Source of the DNA: Labia minor
Taxonomy: Eukaryota; Arthropoda; Insecta; Dermaptera; Spongiphoridae
DNA length: 64,000 nt
Direction of reading: 5' to 3'
Assembly (NCBI GenBank): GCA_963082975.1
Contig: OY720344.1
Coordinates: forward strand, 30,477,172-30,541,171
In this document: positions 48,794 through 62,215 of the stretch, piece by piece
Position numbering within the stretch: the stretch's first letter is position 1
How the letters are laid out: each line of letters starts with the position of its first letter
Translations under genes and position numbers: made by a program
The notes under the pieces: model-generated
What the model saw: only the letters and a program-made list of their open reading frames with translations
What the model was told of the DNA's origin: nothing
The model's database searches: none

Positions 48794-51700
48794 ATGATAC
48801 AGGTAGGTTCAAGGGCGATAATCACATTTCAATCTCTATAGTGTAATTGTTTACTTTTTTGTTCACTATTCCCTTTGTTGTAATATTTTAAAATTTATTC
48901 TACTATTAATAAAAAATAAGAGGCAGAAATGTATATTACGCTTTACTCTACTTTCACTTATTTACATATAAATAATATACATCTACTATTGTATCGCCTA
49001 ATTGGTAATAAATTTTTCTTGTATTAAATTTCTGTGTATTTATAAATTGAAAATATTTTTTTCTCAGTTTTTTCTAGATTTTTGAAAATACCTTTAGTAG
49101 TCAAATTTCAATTTTTTTTTGGTTTTATTGTGTTTTGTTTTTAAGTTATTTTCGAAAATAAATTTAACTAAGTTTTTTATTATTTGTAATTGCAATAATT
49201 CTGAATTGTATAAAGAGGAATAAAAAAAAATCATTTTGTTTTTTATAAAAATTGATAAATTTTGAATTTTTTTTTATCTATTTTAGTATGAAAAATAATT
49301 TACAATATTTTTGAAAATTCTGTTCAATTTATATTTCAATTTTGTTAAAGATAAATCGAGGGTTGGAGCCTGATAAAACTTAATTCATGCCAATATTCTA
49401 AATTTTAAATTTATTCAAAACACTCATATACTTACAGAATGAAATTATAAGTGAAGGAATTAATAGAATTTTGAGAAAATTTTAATAAATTAATTAATAA
49501 AATAATAAATAAAATAAATTAGATAGATTTTTGTCAGAATTTGAATATTAGTATTGTATATTATTCCTTTCACAAAACGACACTTTGTTATTTTATATCT
49601 ATATTTTTTAATATTTTTTATATACAGATAAGAGAAATTAAATTTTCTTTAACCATTAAAATTAAGATTATGTTTCAGTAAATTATATACTAATTTCAAT
49701 TGAACAAATAATAATATTCTAAATTTTAACAATACCATTTATTTTTAATATATACTATTATTATTATTATTATATATATGATTCAATAATTTTGAAGTAG
49801 TAATTAAAACCATATTATAATATATTATCTGTATTATTTAAATTTGGGATTTTTTATTTCTTCCAATTCTTTATACGTCAATCAATCGTTTCTACGATCA
49901 AAATAGTTAAATTGCTAATGTAGTAAATTGTTAATTGTTTATATTTTTAGTAAATGTTTTTAAGATTGTGTAAATTCTATTAAATTATGATTTATATTTA
50001 TTTATGATATTTTATATAATTAATTATTATTTTAATTTCATTTTTCTAATGAGAAAAACTATTATAAATATATTTGATATCAGGTGGTAATTGCAAATAA
50101 TAATTATATTTTATAATTAAAAAAAAATGAAAAGAATTAATTTTATGATTCTTTTAAATAATCATGTGTTTATATAATATTTTCCGGTTTGTAAAACATT
50201 ATTATATAGAGAGCATCTTTGATTAATTATTTTTCATCTTTCTAAGATAATTTAACATTCAGTGTAATGGAAAATTAATTAATTCTACATTAGGCTTATT
50301 AATATCATGACTTTATAATGTTTAGTTGTTGATCATAAATAAAATTGAAAGTTCTTGTCATTAAATACACTTTTAATTAGAAAATTCATTAACTTTTCAA
50401 AACTAAAAAATTAATAGAATTCATATTAGTATATACATTAGATTTAATATAATAATCTTCTTTTTACTATTTTTATGAAAAAATAAAACAAATGAAACCG
50501 TGCTTATTATCGAATCGGATAGATAATTTCTTAAAATATATTAACACATTTTTAATATTAATTTATAATAGGAAATCACTTTCAATAAAGACAATTATAA
50601 TGATTATAAATAATTAATTAAACAATCATATAAAATTAATATTCAATTTAACTCTATTATAATTAGATAATAGTTGAGGAGTTAAAGAATTATTATTAGA
50701 AAATAAATTAATAATAAATAATATTAAAGAAATTGAAATTGACCAAGTAGAAGAGTTTTTATTTGTCAATTGAATTAAAGTACAACTTTCAACACACAGA
50801 TTTTATATTAGATTATTATTATGTATGTAATGATATTCTGATTGAGAAAAATTTATTTATTGGTCATTTTAATTTTATAAAATACAATTTTTTAATATAA
50901 AAATGATTTTTTTTTTCGTCTATATTGTTGTTCATCTTCAATTTTTCAATATATATTCATACTTTATAATTTTATTGATGAATTATTTGATTAATTCTTA
51001 TTCATATTTCTTGTATAATTTTCATTATTTGATTTGATCGTCTTTATTTTGAAAAATGTTAAATAAAATTTATTTTATGGCATTAATATGTAGTTACAAA
51101 TTAATAAATGAGAGATTCTACTTTTTGTTATGATGTTATTATTCCTCTTTTAAAAAATGAAAGTTGTTAATGCTTAACTTCAGCATGAATGGTTTCCAGT
51201 GAATAATAAAACATCTTTTGAACTATAGAAGTTTTTTTAATCACTTTTCTTAATTTTATCCATTAATTTCTCTCTTACAAAATAAATAATATTTAAAATT
51301 ATAATATCATACTAATATATTATAATTATAATCAGTTTCAAATATCTTATCAATAAAAGATATAAAATTTGTTATTGTACTTATTTATTCTTCTAGGAAT
51401 AGCCAAATAATTAACCTATAATTAAAAGGATTTGTAAAAGAAAAGTTTCCAAAGAAAAAGTTATTAAATTATATTGAAAGAGTCGAGATGAGGAGAAAAG
51501 TGAAAATAAAAGTTAAATTTAAAAATTACAAATACACAAATAAATAAATTTTAATATTTAAGACTGCTTTAACATTATTTCCTTAATAGAGTCTCCGTGC
51601 GTACTTTGAAAATTTATTTTTTTTTCAATTTGAAAATATTATTTTAAGAATAGGTATATCCAGGGAAAATAATAAAGTGGCTGGGTCGATTATTATACAT

Positions 51701-54700
51701 TAATTCTATTTTTATTATCTTATAACTATTATTATTTATTTGTCTGTAGATTTATAATTTTAATTTTGTTAATTGAGTTATAATGAAGATGAAGCAGGCA
51801 AAATGAAGATATTTCAAAGCCATTGAAAAAAATGTGGGTAGCAAATTTATCATATTTCAACTCCATTTTTAGTTGACCTGTGGCCAGGTCCAAACCGACC
51901 GACGGTTTGAAGTAAATTAATTTCAGGCTACAGAAACAATTTCAAATAATTTTAATATATCTATTAATGCAATAAAAAACCCATAAATTATTTTTTAGTA
52001 TAAGACCCTTAATAAGAATTTATTTAGTCCCGCACTGTTCATTGGCAATGAATATAAAATTATTATTATAGTGAACAAAAATTATTAAAATTTAATTAAT
52101 GTACATTTTTATATTTATTTCTAATAATTAAATATTTAAATTAATTAATTTATTCTAAAAGTTCTCATTTTTATTTAATTTTAATTAATTTGAAATTATC
52201 AGATTATAACTATTGAATATTTTAGTAGAAATAAGATATTCTTTAATTATTATTTTAAATGAGTTATAATTAAAAAAATAAAATGTTTTTTTTTTTAAAA
52301 AGATAATATTTATACCCATATAAAATATACATATATGTATGTTAATAATAATATTGTTAATAAAATTCATATACTTAAATTTATCTGTTTTTTAAAATAA
52401 ATGACCAATTTTTACTATCTCGTGAGAGATAGTATTGCGATCACGAAAATTTTCGGTGTTGAGATTTTGATGTTTTTATACGTTTTGAAGGTCCGTGAGT
52501 CATTTTCACTAAGGTTGAGAAAAATGTCTGTGTGTGTATGTAGACAAGATTACGCAAAAACGGTTTGAGATAGAATCATGAAATTTCGTACATGGGCATT
52601 ATTCAAAATTCGTAGTTTTATATCAACTTTTGAGAAATGTAGCTCAACCGGAAGAAGGTCATTACCTACAACGTTTTGAATTTTTTCCTCTAAAGTGACC
52701 GTAAAAATAAAGATATATGTTTGATAGTTTTTCACATGATTAAAAATTGTATAAAACTGCTATATATAGAATTCAAGCTTGATTGAATCGCTGAAAGTAC
52801 CGGAATATATTTTTTATCACTGCAAATCACGCGCCAACACGTGACGTAGTGCCATCAACAAAAAGCCAAACATGCGCTGGTTTAATATTTATTATTTATA
52901 ATTTATAAATAATTAAATTTATTTTAAATATAATATATTATGTTCAAATTGCGAGATAGTCGAGTGGAGACACTCCAGCTAATTTACAATGAAAAGGAGG
53001 ACAAAAATTTTAAGAAAAAAGTAAATGGCAAATAAATTAAACATTTTATCAACTTAAAAAAATACAACAATTATGTTTACTTATTATGCTCAGAATATGC
53101 TCTGTTTGGGTTTTATAATAATATATTTCCGAATTGGAGGACACTTCTTGAGGAAGGACAGACTTACCAACGGAGGACCTTACTAAAATCAGGTTGACTC
53201 ATTGTGATGTTTGGTTTGGATTGATTGATACCTGTTATTAATTTGTTTAATTAAAAAAAACAATTAAAATTATTTTTCTTTTAAATATAAACTTTTTGCT
53301 ACTTTAATAAAATTAGATAGATAGTGATTTGCTAACTTGTTAATGTTTATTTTTATATCAAGATTATTATAATTAATATTATTTAATATATTATTTTCAT
53401 TATATATAATATTAGTTGTACCCTACCACGCTTCGCTGTGACACATTGAGGTTGAATGGATCACAAATCCTACACTAATGATATCCATCGTCTACTGTTT
53501 CTGTGTTGACTGTGAATGCTCGAAGATATTGCTTTGAGCATTTCCCGTCTGCCATGTATGGTGAATTCGGTTTTAATGTACCGCATAGTCCTTGTATCAT
53601 GTTTTTGATAATAATTGCAAGCCAATTCTTATCGACGCCGGCCCGTGGAGCCAGATTAGTATATGCGCATGTGGCAATCCTCCCTTGTCATTCTACTGAT
53701 ACATCCAGCAGCACACAGATCCAAACACTTCACGTTTCCTAATGAAATCCATCACCGACTTAGGCTTTTGTCTGAAATCACATGCTATGATGTCATGCCT
53801 ATTCAAATGGGATTGCCCAGGAAGTAAGAGCTGCTGTATTTCGTTCCAAGCTGAGTTGCATATGAAAGTAATAAATAAATCTGGACAAATCTGACAAACA
53901 TATGACATTGTGTGTAGAGCAAATTCTTGCATGTGACGTGGACTACCTAAGTATAAAGATGGCAAAATAATTAGCTTTCTAACGATGGTCTATTACATGG
54001 TGGTGTCATTCACATCTGAATCCTGCAAATGAATCTATTCATCAGAGGAGTTCGGTCTGATTCGAACGGAGGAATAACAATTGTCCCTTTCGTGAAGGAG
54101 CTTCTCTACCTGCGAAATAATGGATCTTCTCTTAGCGAGGTATAAATTCCACAAAGTACATCAACTTCATCTCTATCATCACTAATAAAGTACATTTGAA
54201 AGAATTTATGGTCACTATCTGAGAACGAAGGCAGGTGGCCAGCTATGTTATATATTTGTTCTTTTATTTAATAAGTTGGCATGAACTAAGTAGTCAAGAT
54301 TTCCGCACCAAATAACGTCATTTGGAAGCAAGAATTATATTTCCTGATGTTCGATATGAAATGCTTCGATTCATGGGTCAAGTAAGTAGAGTTTTCAATT
54401 GCTCTGATAGTGTATTTAGTTGAGGCAATTTGATTTTACTGCCTGCCTTCCCTTTCGTTTCATTATTAATCTTTAGAACCTGGCAGTAGAAACAGATATA
54501 ACTCATCTGGCCAAAGACAAAATGCCGATTTGAACTATAATCTACATCTTAGGTGTACCAGATCGCAAGACGATTGTATTGCAGATTCAGATCTATTGTT
54601 CTGTGGCTTCGTGTTTCAGCTATCCTTACCATGTCGCGTCCATCCCGTTAAGAGCAAATCGAATCTGTTGATGCAGAACGCGTCTGACGTGCTCGCATTT

Positions 54701-57700
54701 GTGCTTCCTCAAGCCTGGTTGCTCTTTTTTCTGCTGGACACTGGTACACAGCTGACCATTAATAAAACTATTTTGTCGCGGTCGCGGGTTTGTGACTGAT
54801 GCAGAAAATAAATAAAAATCATCTTTGATGCAGGTTATATATCTTGTTAACATTTGAGCTTAGAGCATTTTGAGTTTTTGAAGCGTACCCAAACGAACAT
54901 AACATTTATGTATATATAGATTTATAAATAAATATATATAAAAATAGGAACTACTATATTACCGACAGGGAAAGGTCAGATCATCAGATATTTCTTGACG
55001 AGCGGAAGAGACTTACTCATAAATGTTATTATATGATACGAATATCGTCGACTGACAAGTAAAAGTGGCTAATAGCCATAAGCAATTTTTTCAGTGCGTC
55101 GAAATTGACGTTTCATATTTTGTTTTTGCTTGTCTAAAATAAATAATTTATAGCACATTATTTTACTATTTTTAAATACTTTTTGGAATGAATCCACATG
55201 TAGATGATCGCAACTTCGCATCTCAAAAATGATATGGGTATGGAGTCTCATGAGTTTATTGAAAGTTGCTTTATCAATTAGTTTATCTATAAAATTAATT
55301 AAAATATTAATAATTTTAATTGATTTTAAAAAGTTATTTTTAGAATACATAACCATATTCTCATAAATAATAAACAACTCTAAATAATAGATATTATTAA
55401 ATCGTAGTAGTTTTGAATAGTTTTCTAAAGTTATGTATAAATATATTGAGAGTTAAAACGTCATAAAGTTCACACCAATTTAATAAATATGAGTGATATA
55501 TATGTAAATGTTTTATGTTTTAAAATTGATGTCTGTATGTTGCTCCCAATGTTAATTATTATTTATATTCAGAAAATTCCTCATTTAATTTATGAAAGTT
55601 TATATTCAAATTTAATCACCTACTAATTAAAAATATTTTTAACAATCAGTTTTCGTTAAACATGACTCTTTAAATAATTTTTTTGATAATTTATTTGTTT
55701 AAAATTTAAAAATATTCTATCTCGTGATTCTTTTCTGCTTATAAGAAGTAGTTATTATCTAATTATTTATGATTATCTTCAGGCCAAAAGATGATTAATT
55801 TTTTTTCTCACTCTCCCCTGTCCACACCATTTATTCCTCAAGCTATAATTTTAATGGACCGTCTAATTTTAATATCATCCTAACTGAAAAAGGAGTTCGA
55901 TACCTTTCCAATTATTTATTGTCCATTTTAATCGTTTTCTTAATGGTGTCATTAATTTGGGTGGACAACAACTGTATTTTTTATCGATTTTTATAATTAG
56001 TAGCTCGTTGCCATCGCTTTTGCTTTCCAAAAGAATTAAAGAATTTGTTTTCGGAAAGGAAAGCAGATAATGTACGCGACACAGACATAGACAGACGGAC
56101 GTACACGGCCACAACAGGTGGAAAGAAAGTCTATGACATTGCTGGACTACGTCTGGAGAAAAAGATCCTTAGTGATTTATTTGACTGGATATAAATGTAA
56201 GTGTTCTCTTCAATTATTTTCTAAATGATCCAAGACTCTTGCGTTCGAGATTCAACTTTGGAAACCCGGATCCTTTATTAAATCAGTCAAGTCATCTGGG
56301 CATACCGGAAAGGCCACTTTTACTACTTTCCTAAGTTGAATTTATTTTATTTACAGACTAATATAAACATCTCACAATCGTTAAACAATAGTTAATTTAA
56401 AACGAGGAAGAAATGGTTTCTTTTCAAAACGTTGATAACCAGATCTGAGAACGACTTTCTTCTTAAAATCCTTTTTCAATGTTATTAGGCTTCGATAAGT
56501 GATTCTTCATTTAAAGATTAACAAAATAGATTCGGTTAATAAATGAAATAAATTAATCAAATGTTGAAACTGTTTCATTTATTTGATAACTAGTTTTATA
56601 TATTCTATCTTAATAATTAAAATATTCATTCTTAACAAAATTTATTTATTTTACAGAGTAATATATATTAATTATAGCAAGTATATAGTTAACGATTTAA
56701 AGAATTATAAATAAAATTATAAGGATTCAAATACAAATTTAATTATATTTGGGCAATTTTTAATTGTTCTGACTTTTCATAGAAAATTTTTTATCAAATT
56801 TTAAATTTATCAAGAGTTCCTACTTTTTACTATCTCGTATTGCGATCACGAAAATTTTCGATGTTGAGATTTTGATGTTTTTATACGTTTTGAGGGTTCC
56901 TGAATCATTTTCACTAAGGTTGAGAAAAATGTCTGTGTGTGTGTGTATGTATGTAACCAAGATTACGCAAAAACGGTTTGAGCTAGAATGATGAGCATTA
57001 TTCAAAATTCGTAGTTTTCTATCAACTTTTGAAAAATGTAGCTCAACAGGAAGAGGGTCATTACCTACAACGTTTTGATTTTTTTTCCTCTAAAGTGACC
57101 GTAAAAATAAAGATATACGTTTGATCTTTTTTCACATGATTAACAATTGTATAAAACTGCTATATATAGAATTTCAGCTTGATTGATTCGCTGAAATTAC
57201 CAGAATGAATTTTTTAACACTGCAAATCTCACGCGCCAACACGTGACGTGATGCCATCAACAAAAAGCCAAACATGTGCGCTGGTTTAATATTTATTTTT
57301 TATAATTTATAATTAATTAAATTTATTTTAAATATAATATATTATGTTATTTAATCCTATTCAAATTGCGAGATAGTCGAGTGGAGACATTCCAGCTAAT
57401 TTTAAAAATAATAAAACATTAAAATTACAATAGATGAATAGATTAATTTTTTATTACTATAACTATATTGCGATCATTTATATATAAATTAGTTGATAAA
57501 TATTTAGAGATTAAAATTATCTCTTTCAATCTAAAAGTTCAAAATTAAATAGTAATACAGATTTTAAGATCCACCAAGTATAAAAACAATTTTTAGCAAT
57601 TTACCTTTTTATAAACATGATTAGACGAGAGTAAAACTATAAAAAGCAATATTGTTAAAATTGTATAATTAAAAATAATAAATAAATTGAAAATATAAAT

Positions 57701-59813
57701 TGTTTTGTAGATAACTAGTAATTGATTTGTATATCTTAATAACTAATTTAAATTAAAATTTTTTTCTTATGAAATGAAACTTAAATTTATTATTAGTAAA
57801 TGTAGTATTCAAGTTAAGAGTGAACTTATTGAATTAAATTAAGAATTGTCTCATTTACCATAAAAAATCAATTTTAATTAAAATATTTTATGCTTAATTT
57901 TTTACCGACCAACGATAGTAAGGGAGGTATTGTTTTCACACCAAATTTCACGTGTGGAGATTTTTATATATCTCCACGAATTATGCAATTTTTTCACAGA
58001 AAAAAGTATTTTTAGCATGATATCTCTCCGTCCGTCCATTGTGTGTCCGTATAGATGTGTATAGCTTGAACGGCTCAACGGATTTTGATAAAATTTGGTA
58101 GATTTACTTAATGCATCAGTATGATGAATTGATCAACTTTTGCTGGAAACCGGAAGTGGTAGTTTACAAAGTATTAATTTTATATTCATTGACCCAAAAT
58201 ATTTCACTTAAAATATAGTAGTAATTAATTATTGAGTAATTAAACTAAATATAAAAACCAAGATAATATAATTTAGTCATTCTAATTCATTTTTTAAAAA
58301 TATTTTTTTTGATACTTTAAATATATATATATATATTGTTGTTGGAAATTAATCTATTTCAAATCGTCGGTCGGTTCTGTGCCTGGCCACAGATCATTTT
58401 TTGTTTTTAGTTATGAATAAATAATTGTTCTTTAAATCTATTAGAAATATAGTTAAATAATTTATTATAATTGAAGCAAATTATTCGGAAATATCTATGA
58501 ATAAGGAATTTTCTATAATAATTATTAATCTATTAGTAAAGTTTAACCATAAAGGTTTAAATGCTAAGATAATAAAGGTAATTTAAATGAATTTGAAGAT
58601 TTCTAATTGAAGAACCTTTCTTTTTCTGAACGAGAAAACTTTATTACCTGGAAATACTTTTTTATTTAATTTATTAGTATTTAAAACAAATAAAAATGAA
58701 CCAAAATTCATAGTTAAACTTTAAAATCAATAGATTATTTAAAAAATATAAATTCACTTAATGAAAATTCTCAATTTGATAAAATTATTCTATTCTACCT
58801 CTTCATGACCCTATTCCCTATTAATAGAATTTATTTACACATCTCAAAATTAAATACGAGCATTATTTGAAGAGAAATTCAATTTATTTGCTTAATCTAA
58901 ATAATATTTTGTTCAAAATTAATTAGTTTAATTATGAAAAAACTAAAGATTTCTTCAAGAATAATTAATTATGATTATTATAATAAAATATAGATCTCTG
59001 TTTTTTTATCATTTTTGGTCATTATTCACTATTTATGATTTATAGTTAATGAACATTGATTAAATAACTATTATCAATAAAGTATTCATTTTGAAACATA
59101 ATTTTTCACTGTATCTACTTTTTTAAAAATTTTAAAATTGACAAAAAAATTATTTTTTAAATGACTTAGGGCTTAGAGTTAGGAGCTTTTTCAATAGCTT
59201 TTATAATTTATATTTTATAAATTATAAAACTCATTTCTTAGTTTACTAAACGTATTTTTTATAAAATTTTTTATCTATAATAATAATTAATAATGAATGC
59301 CATGTTTCATTTGAATTAGATATTTCAAGAATGTTACAATTATTATTTGAATATTTTCCATTATCCAGTATTTGCAGTGTTCAGAGTTCAAGCAAAAAAA
59401 AAATTCTCATGATAATATTTTATTATGATTTATCTCTTCGTTTTTATTTTAATTAAGACATAAAATTTTATATGAATAAACATGACTTTCAAAGCCAGGA
59501 GAAATATATAAATTCAAAAAAGAAAAGAATCAATCATGGAAGTTATATAGAAAATGTCAGGAGAATGAGAAAATTAATATAAAGAGAGTTTTGTATTTCT
59601 ATTAATAAACTCTCCTGGGAACTTGTATCAGAGTTATTGAATGTTTCTATTTGCTTCTCATTCAAATTTGTAATTAGTATCATTAATTAATAACAAATTC
59701 ATTTTTTCCAGGCGCTAGTCGTGCTTTGTATCTGCTTCCTAATTGTGGGATGCACAGAGACAGCCGATTTTTACCATTATGCGCCAGAATATGCGAAAGC
59801 TGTCGACTACCAT
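48794..59813 (+). CDS. Secreted protein, first two exons (N-terminus with signal peptide), 3' part not identified
   Basis: Exon 1 (48794-48802) encodes only MIQ before a donor GTAGGT. Exon 2 (59712-59813) continues in phase 0 with ALVVLCICFLIVGCTETADFYHYAPEYAKAVDYH and ends at donor GTAAGT. The first 17-20 residues form a clear signal peptide, with cleavage likely near GCTETA. The mature part starts with a Tyr/His/Ala-rich stretch. A tiny first exon split from the rest of the signal peptide by a long intron, behind a TATA/GAGA promoter, is the usual layout of arthropod cuticular protein and some neuropeptide genes; I cannot decide which. The 10.9-kb intron holds several transposons. Codon use in both exons is GC-richer than the surroundings, supporting coding function. 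Confidence 0.7.
48803..52408 (+). other. First part of the 10.9-kb intron
   Basis: AT-rich sequence containing only a fragment of HINE-like family 2 (51873-51985) that I can identify. No ORF with family resemblance. Confidence 0.55.
51873..51985 (-). repeat. HINE-like family 2, end fragment
   Basis: Matches 33758-33870, including the ACCTGTGGCCAGGT hairpin, CCGACCGACGG and CAGAAACAATTTCAAATAAT. The remainder of the element is absent. Confidence 0.75.
52409..52985 (+). mobile_element. HINE/Helentron-like repeat, family 1, copy B
   Basis: 577 bp, clear homologue of 28584-29185 in inverse orientation and of 56824-57402 in the same orientation. It starts TTTTTACTATCTCGTGAGAG with the full 5' hairpin and ends CGAGATAGTCGAGTGGAGAC then ACTCCAGCTAATTT. 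It lies in the long intron of the secreted-protein gene. Confidence 0.78.
53430..54860 (-). mobile_element. Helitron Rep (HUH) pseudogene
   Basis: Minus-strand frames read, from right to left: a basic N-terminal region with EQPGLRKHKCEHVRRVL; NDVIWCGN; SFTKGTIVIPPF (shifted frame); SPRHMQEFALHTMSYVCQICPDLFITFICNSAWNEIQQLLLPGQ; RHDIIACDFRQKPKSVMDFI; the HUH motif GLPHAHILIW (53651-53680); and KNMIQGLCGTLKPNSPYMADGKCSKQYLRA. This is the order found in animal Helitron replication initiators. A premature TGA and a one-base shift separate CCWMY from the HUH motif, and several other stops occur, so it is dead. The helicase part is not attached. Confidence 0.88.
56824..57402 (+). mobile_element. HINE/Helentron-like repeat, family 1, copy C
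   Basis: 579 bp, homologous to copies A and B. It lacks the second half of the 5' hairpin: ACTATCTCG runs straight into TATTGCGATC. The internal TG microsatellite is longer than in B. It ends GAGATAGTCGAGTGGAGACA then TTCCAGCTAATTT, with one change in the 3' stem. Confidence 0.78.
57897..58396 (+). mobile_element. HINE/Helentron-like repeat, family 2, copy 2
   Basis: About 500 bp. It starts TTTTTACCGACCAACGATAG and ends CGTCGGTCGGTTCTG then TGCCTGGCCACAG. Compared with copy 1 the GGAC/AGAC array is reduced to CCGTCCGTCC. The 3' hairpin pairs as CTGTG/CACAG instead of ACCTG/CAGGT. Confidence 0.72.
58397..59711 (+). other. Last part of the 10.9-kb intron
   Basis: AT-rich, ending in the acceptor TTTTTTCCAG at 59711. 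No elements recognised. Confidence 0.5.
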
Positions 59814-60377
59814 GTAAGTTAGAATTCCTCATTTTTACTTCCTAAATAAATTCTAAGAAGATCACGCAATTAATTATTTTAGAAAACTTTGAAATTCTTT
59901 ATAATAAAAGAAAAATATATACTTTTCTATTATTTCAACCTTACTTTAGAATTAAATTAAAAGAATATATGTGCATATGTAGTACATGTAACAAAAATAA
60001 ATGAAAAACAAAAATAAAATTTATATATTACACCATTAAAAAAAACTTCTTTAACTTGTAGATATGTAGTACATGTAGCAAATATATATATATGAAAAAC
60101 AAAAATAAAATTTATATTACAACATATTTAAAAAAATTCTTTAAAACTGGTTTTATCTATTTAATTAAGTTTAAAATTATATCGATTAATTATATAAAAA
60201 AAACGATTATTCACAGTATTTTATTCGTTCTTAACTATATTCGAACTCAATTTATTTAAAAATTTTTTTTTGATACAAGGTTTCAATTTAGTATACCATT
60301 CATTCATTTTTATTTATTTAAAAGCCATAATCATTAATAAAAGACGACTTATCAAATAAAAACAAAGAATAAAATAT

Positions 60378-60530
60378 AAATATAAAAAAATTTTATAAAA
60401 TAACGTTTTTCCAATGGACTAAAAATAATAAAATAATTTTTCTATAAGCCTGACAATGTTTATGGATGAATTGCTTCATATTCAACGCAAAACGTTGGAC
60501 GCATTTAGTTTAATTTATTTATATGAACAA
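60378..60530. repeat. Single arm of the 29.9-kb MITE family
   Basis: Matches the left arm at 29897, including AACGTTTTTCCAATGGACTA, GTTTATGGATGAATTGCTTC and GTTGGACGCATTTAGTTT. The other arm is missing. Same intronic location as other repeats of the secreted-protein gene. Confidence 0.75.
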
Positions 60531-61138
60531 TTAATTTTAAATAATAATTCTCTTTAAATATGTCTATTTTTACGACTTTGGAAACAAAAGTAAAGTATTT
60601 AGTTTGATAAAAAAAGATATATAACATTTTATTTATACATTTTATTTGAATTATCATCCTACCATATTAATTCTAATCTTAAATATTTGTTTTTATTTAT
60701 GAGTCAACATTTCTATCTATGTAGTTTATAAATGTTCATTAAATGTAAATAAAATGCTTATGCATTTTCTAAAAATATATATATTACATTTAATTAATTA
60801 AATACCATATAATAATTTAAAAATAATTGTATGAATGAAAAAAAAAATGTTATAAGACTAGGTCATGTAAATATTTGTTGATAAATGGTCTTTATGTTCC
60901 CTCTTCCATAAGAGACAGGTCTTATTATTTCGAGCTTGTCTTTAAAAAGATTTCAATTAATTAATTATTTAAGTCAAATGAAAAACAACTTTCTGTTTTC
61001 AATTGCAAGTAAGATTTTTTTAAAAACATACTTAATTCAACATACTTTTATCATACTAGGTTTATATTTGAAGATCAAATTTTAAACAATAATTAATCAT
61101 TTTGAAAACGTAATATTAAAAAAAATCTAATAAATCTA

Positions 61139-61385
61139 TAACGGAATTTTGTAAATTAAACCACAAATTGATATTTGTTATTGTAAATTTATTCAAAAAA
61201 TACCACTGTTCGAGCGTCCAGTGACAGTCACTTGTCACTGGACGCTCGAACAGTGCAGTCGCTTGATAACGATTGCAGAAGTAGCAATCGAAACGTTGTG
61301 TATATGTTTGTATTTTTTGAATAAATTTACAATAACAAATATCAATATGTGGTTTAATTTACAAAATTCCGTTATAAATAAAAAC
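61139..61385. repeat. Fold-back repeat with 23-bp perfect central palindrome, Penelope-like
   Basis: The outer arms (GGAATTTTGTAAATTAAACC ... inverse ... GGTTTAATTTACAAAATTCC) flank a core in which 61204-61226 pairs perfectly with 61233-61255. After the palindrome comes CTTGATAA, the hairpin CGATTGC-AGAAGTA-GCAATCG, then AAACGTTGTG. Such a GA-rich box, hairpin and GAAAC series resembles the hammerhead-type motif of Penelope-like retroelement ends. The class is inferred. Confidence 0.55.
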
Positions 61386-61754
61386 AACCACCAAAGCTTT
61401 AATAATTTAATATCTACAAATCTAATAAATCATAAACTTAAATATCTATTAGTAATTAATAATAATTATTATAAAATAATATAAAATTTATCATATTTAC
61501 TTTTATTTTATTTACAATAAAAGATATAAATAACAGGAAAAAAAAAATAATTTCCTAACTGTGTAGTAAATCTATCGAAAAATTAAAACAAGTGCCAATA
61601 TGATAAATTTAAACTATATATTAAAAATATAAAAATATTAATATATTATATTGATATTAATAAATAACTAATTAAATATACCTGAAGATAAATAAGGACA
61701 ATATTTATTCTAAAACCAAATTGCAGAAAAATTTAACCAAATAGACTAATGCTT

Positions 61755-61925
61755 ATAAGGGAATTTTGTAAATAAAACCAGATATTGATATTTTATTGTA
61801 AATTTATTCATAACACAAAAAATACACAACGTTTCGATTGCTCGTTACCAAGCGAAAAAATAAATTTACAATAAAATATCAATATGTGGTTATATTTACA
61901 AAATTCCATTATAAATAAAAACAAC
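61755..61925. repeat. Second, internally deleted fold-back copy
   Basis: Same outer arms as at 61139 (GGAATTTTGTAAATAAAACC ... GGTTATATTTACAAAATTCC) with a shortened core CACAACGTTTCGATTGCTCG then TTACCAAGCG. The central palindrome and half of the hairpin are lost. Confidence 0.6.
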
Positions 61926-61981
61926 CGTCAAAACTTTAACAATTTAGACTAATGCTTAATATATTTTTATTCTTATTATAA

Positions 61982-62215
61982 GATACTAGCTGGCCAATGC
62001 GAAGATTTCGCACAGATATAGTAACTAATAAACGCGTATTAAAACAGTCCAATTATTTCAAATCCTTTAAAATTAAAAATATCAAGCAAAAATACAAAGA
62101 AAAAATAAGTGAAGCAAGTTTAAATTATTAATTAATACATAGTACAATACATTTGTTGAAAGTCTGTATGTGAAAGATTTTAATTCAATCAGTATACATA
62201 TTAAAATATCCACGG
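61982..62215 (+). repeat. Interspersed repeat family 3, copy 3
   Basis: Starts ATACTAGCTGGCCAATGCGA with a GCGAAGATTTCGC hairpin and continues with GTTGAAAGTCTGTATGTGAA and TTCAATCAGTATACAT, as in the copies at 32421 and 37015. Confidence 0.5.

Noticed and set aside
55875-56114. 79-codon minus-strand frame with some GC-richer sequence
   Set aside because: The patch with GACAGACGGACG motifs looks like another decayed HINE-type repeat; no splice context or family match.
61221-61484. 87-codon frame starting in the central palindrome
   Set aside because: It lies within a fold-back repeat and its amino acid text follows from the repeat; no host gene features.
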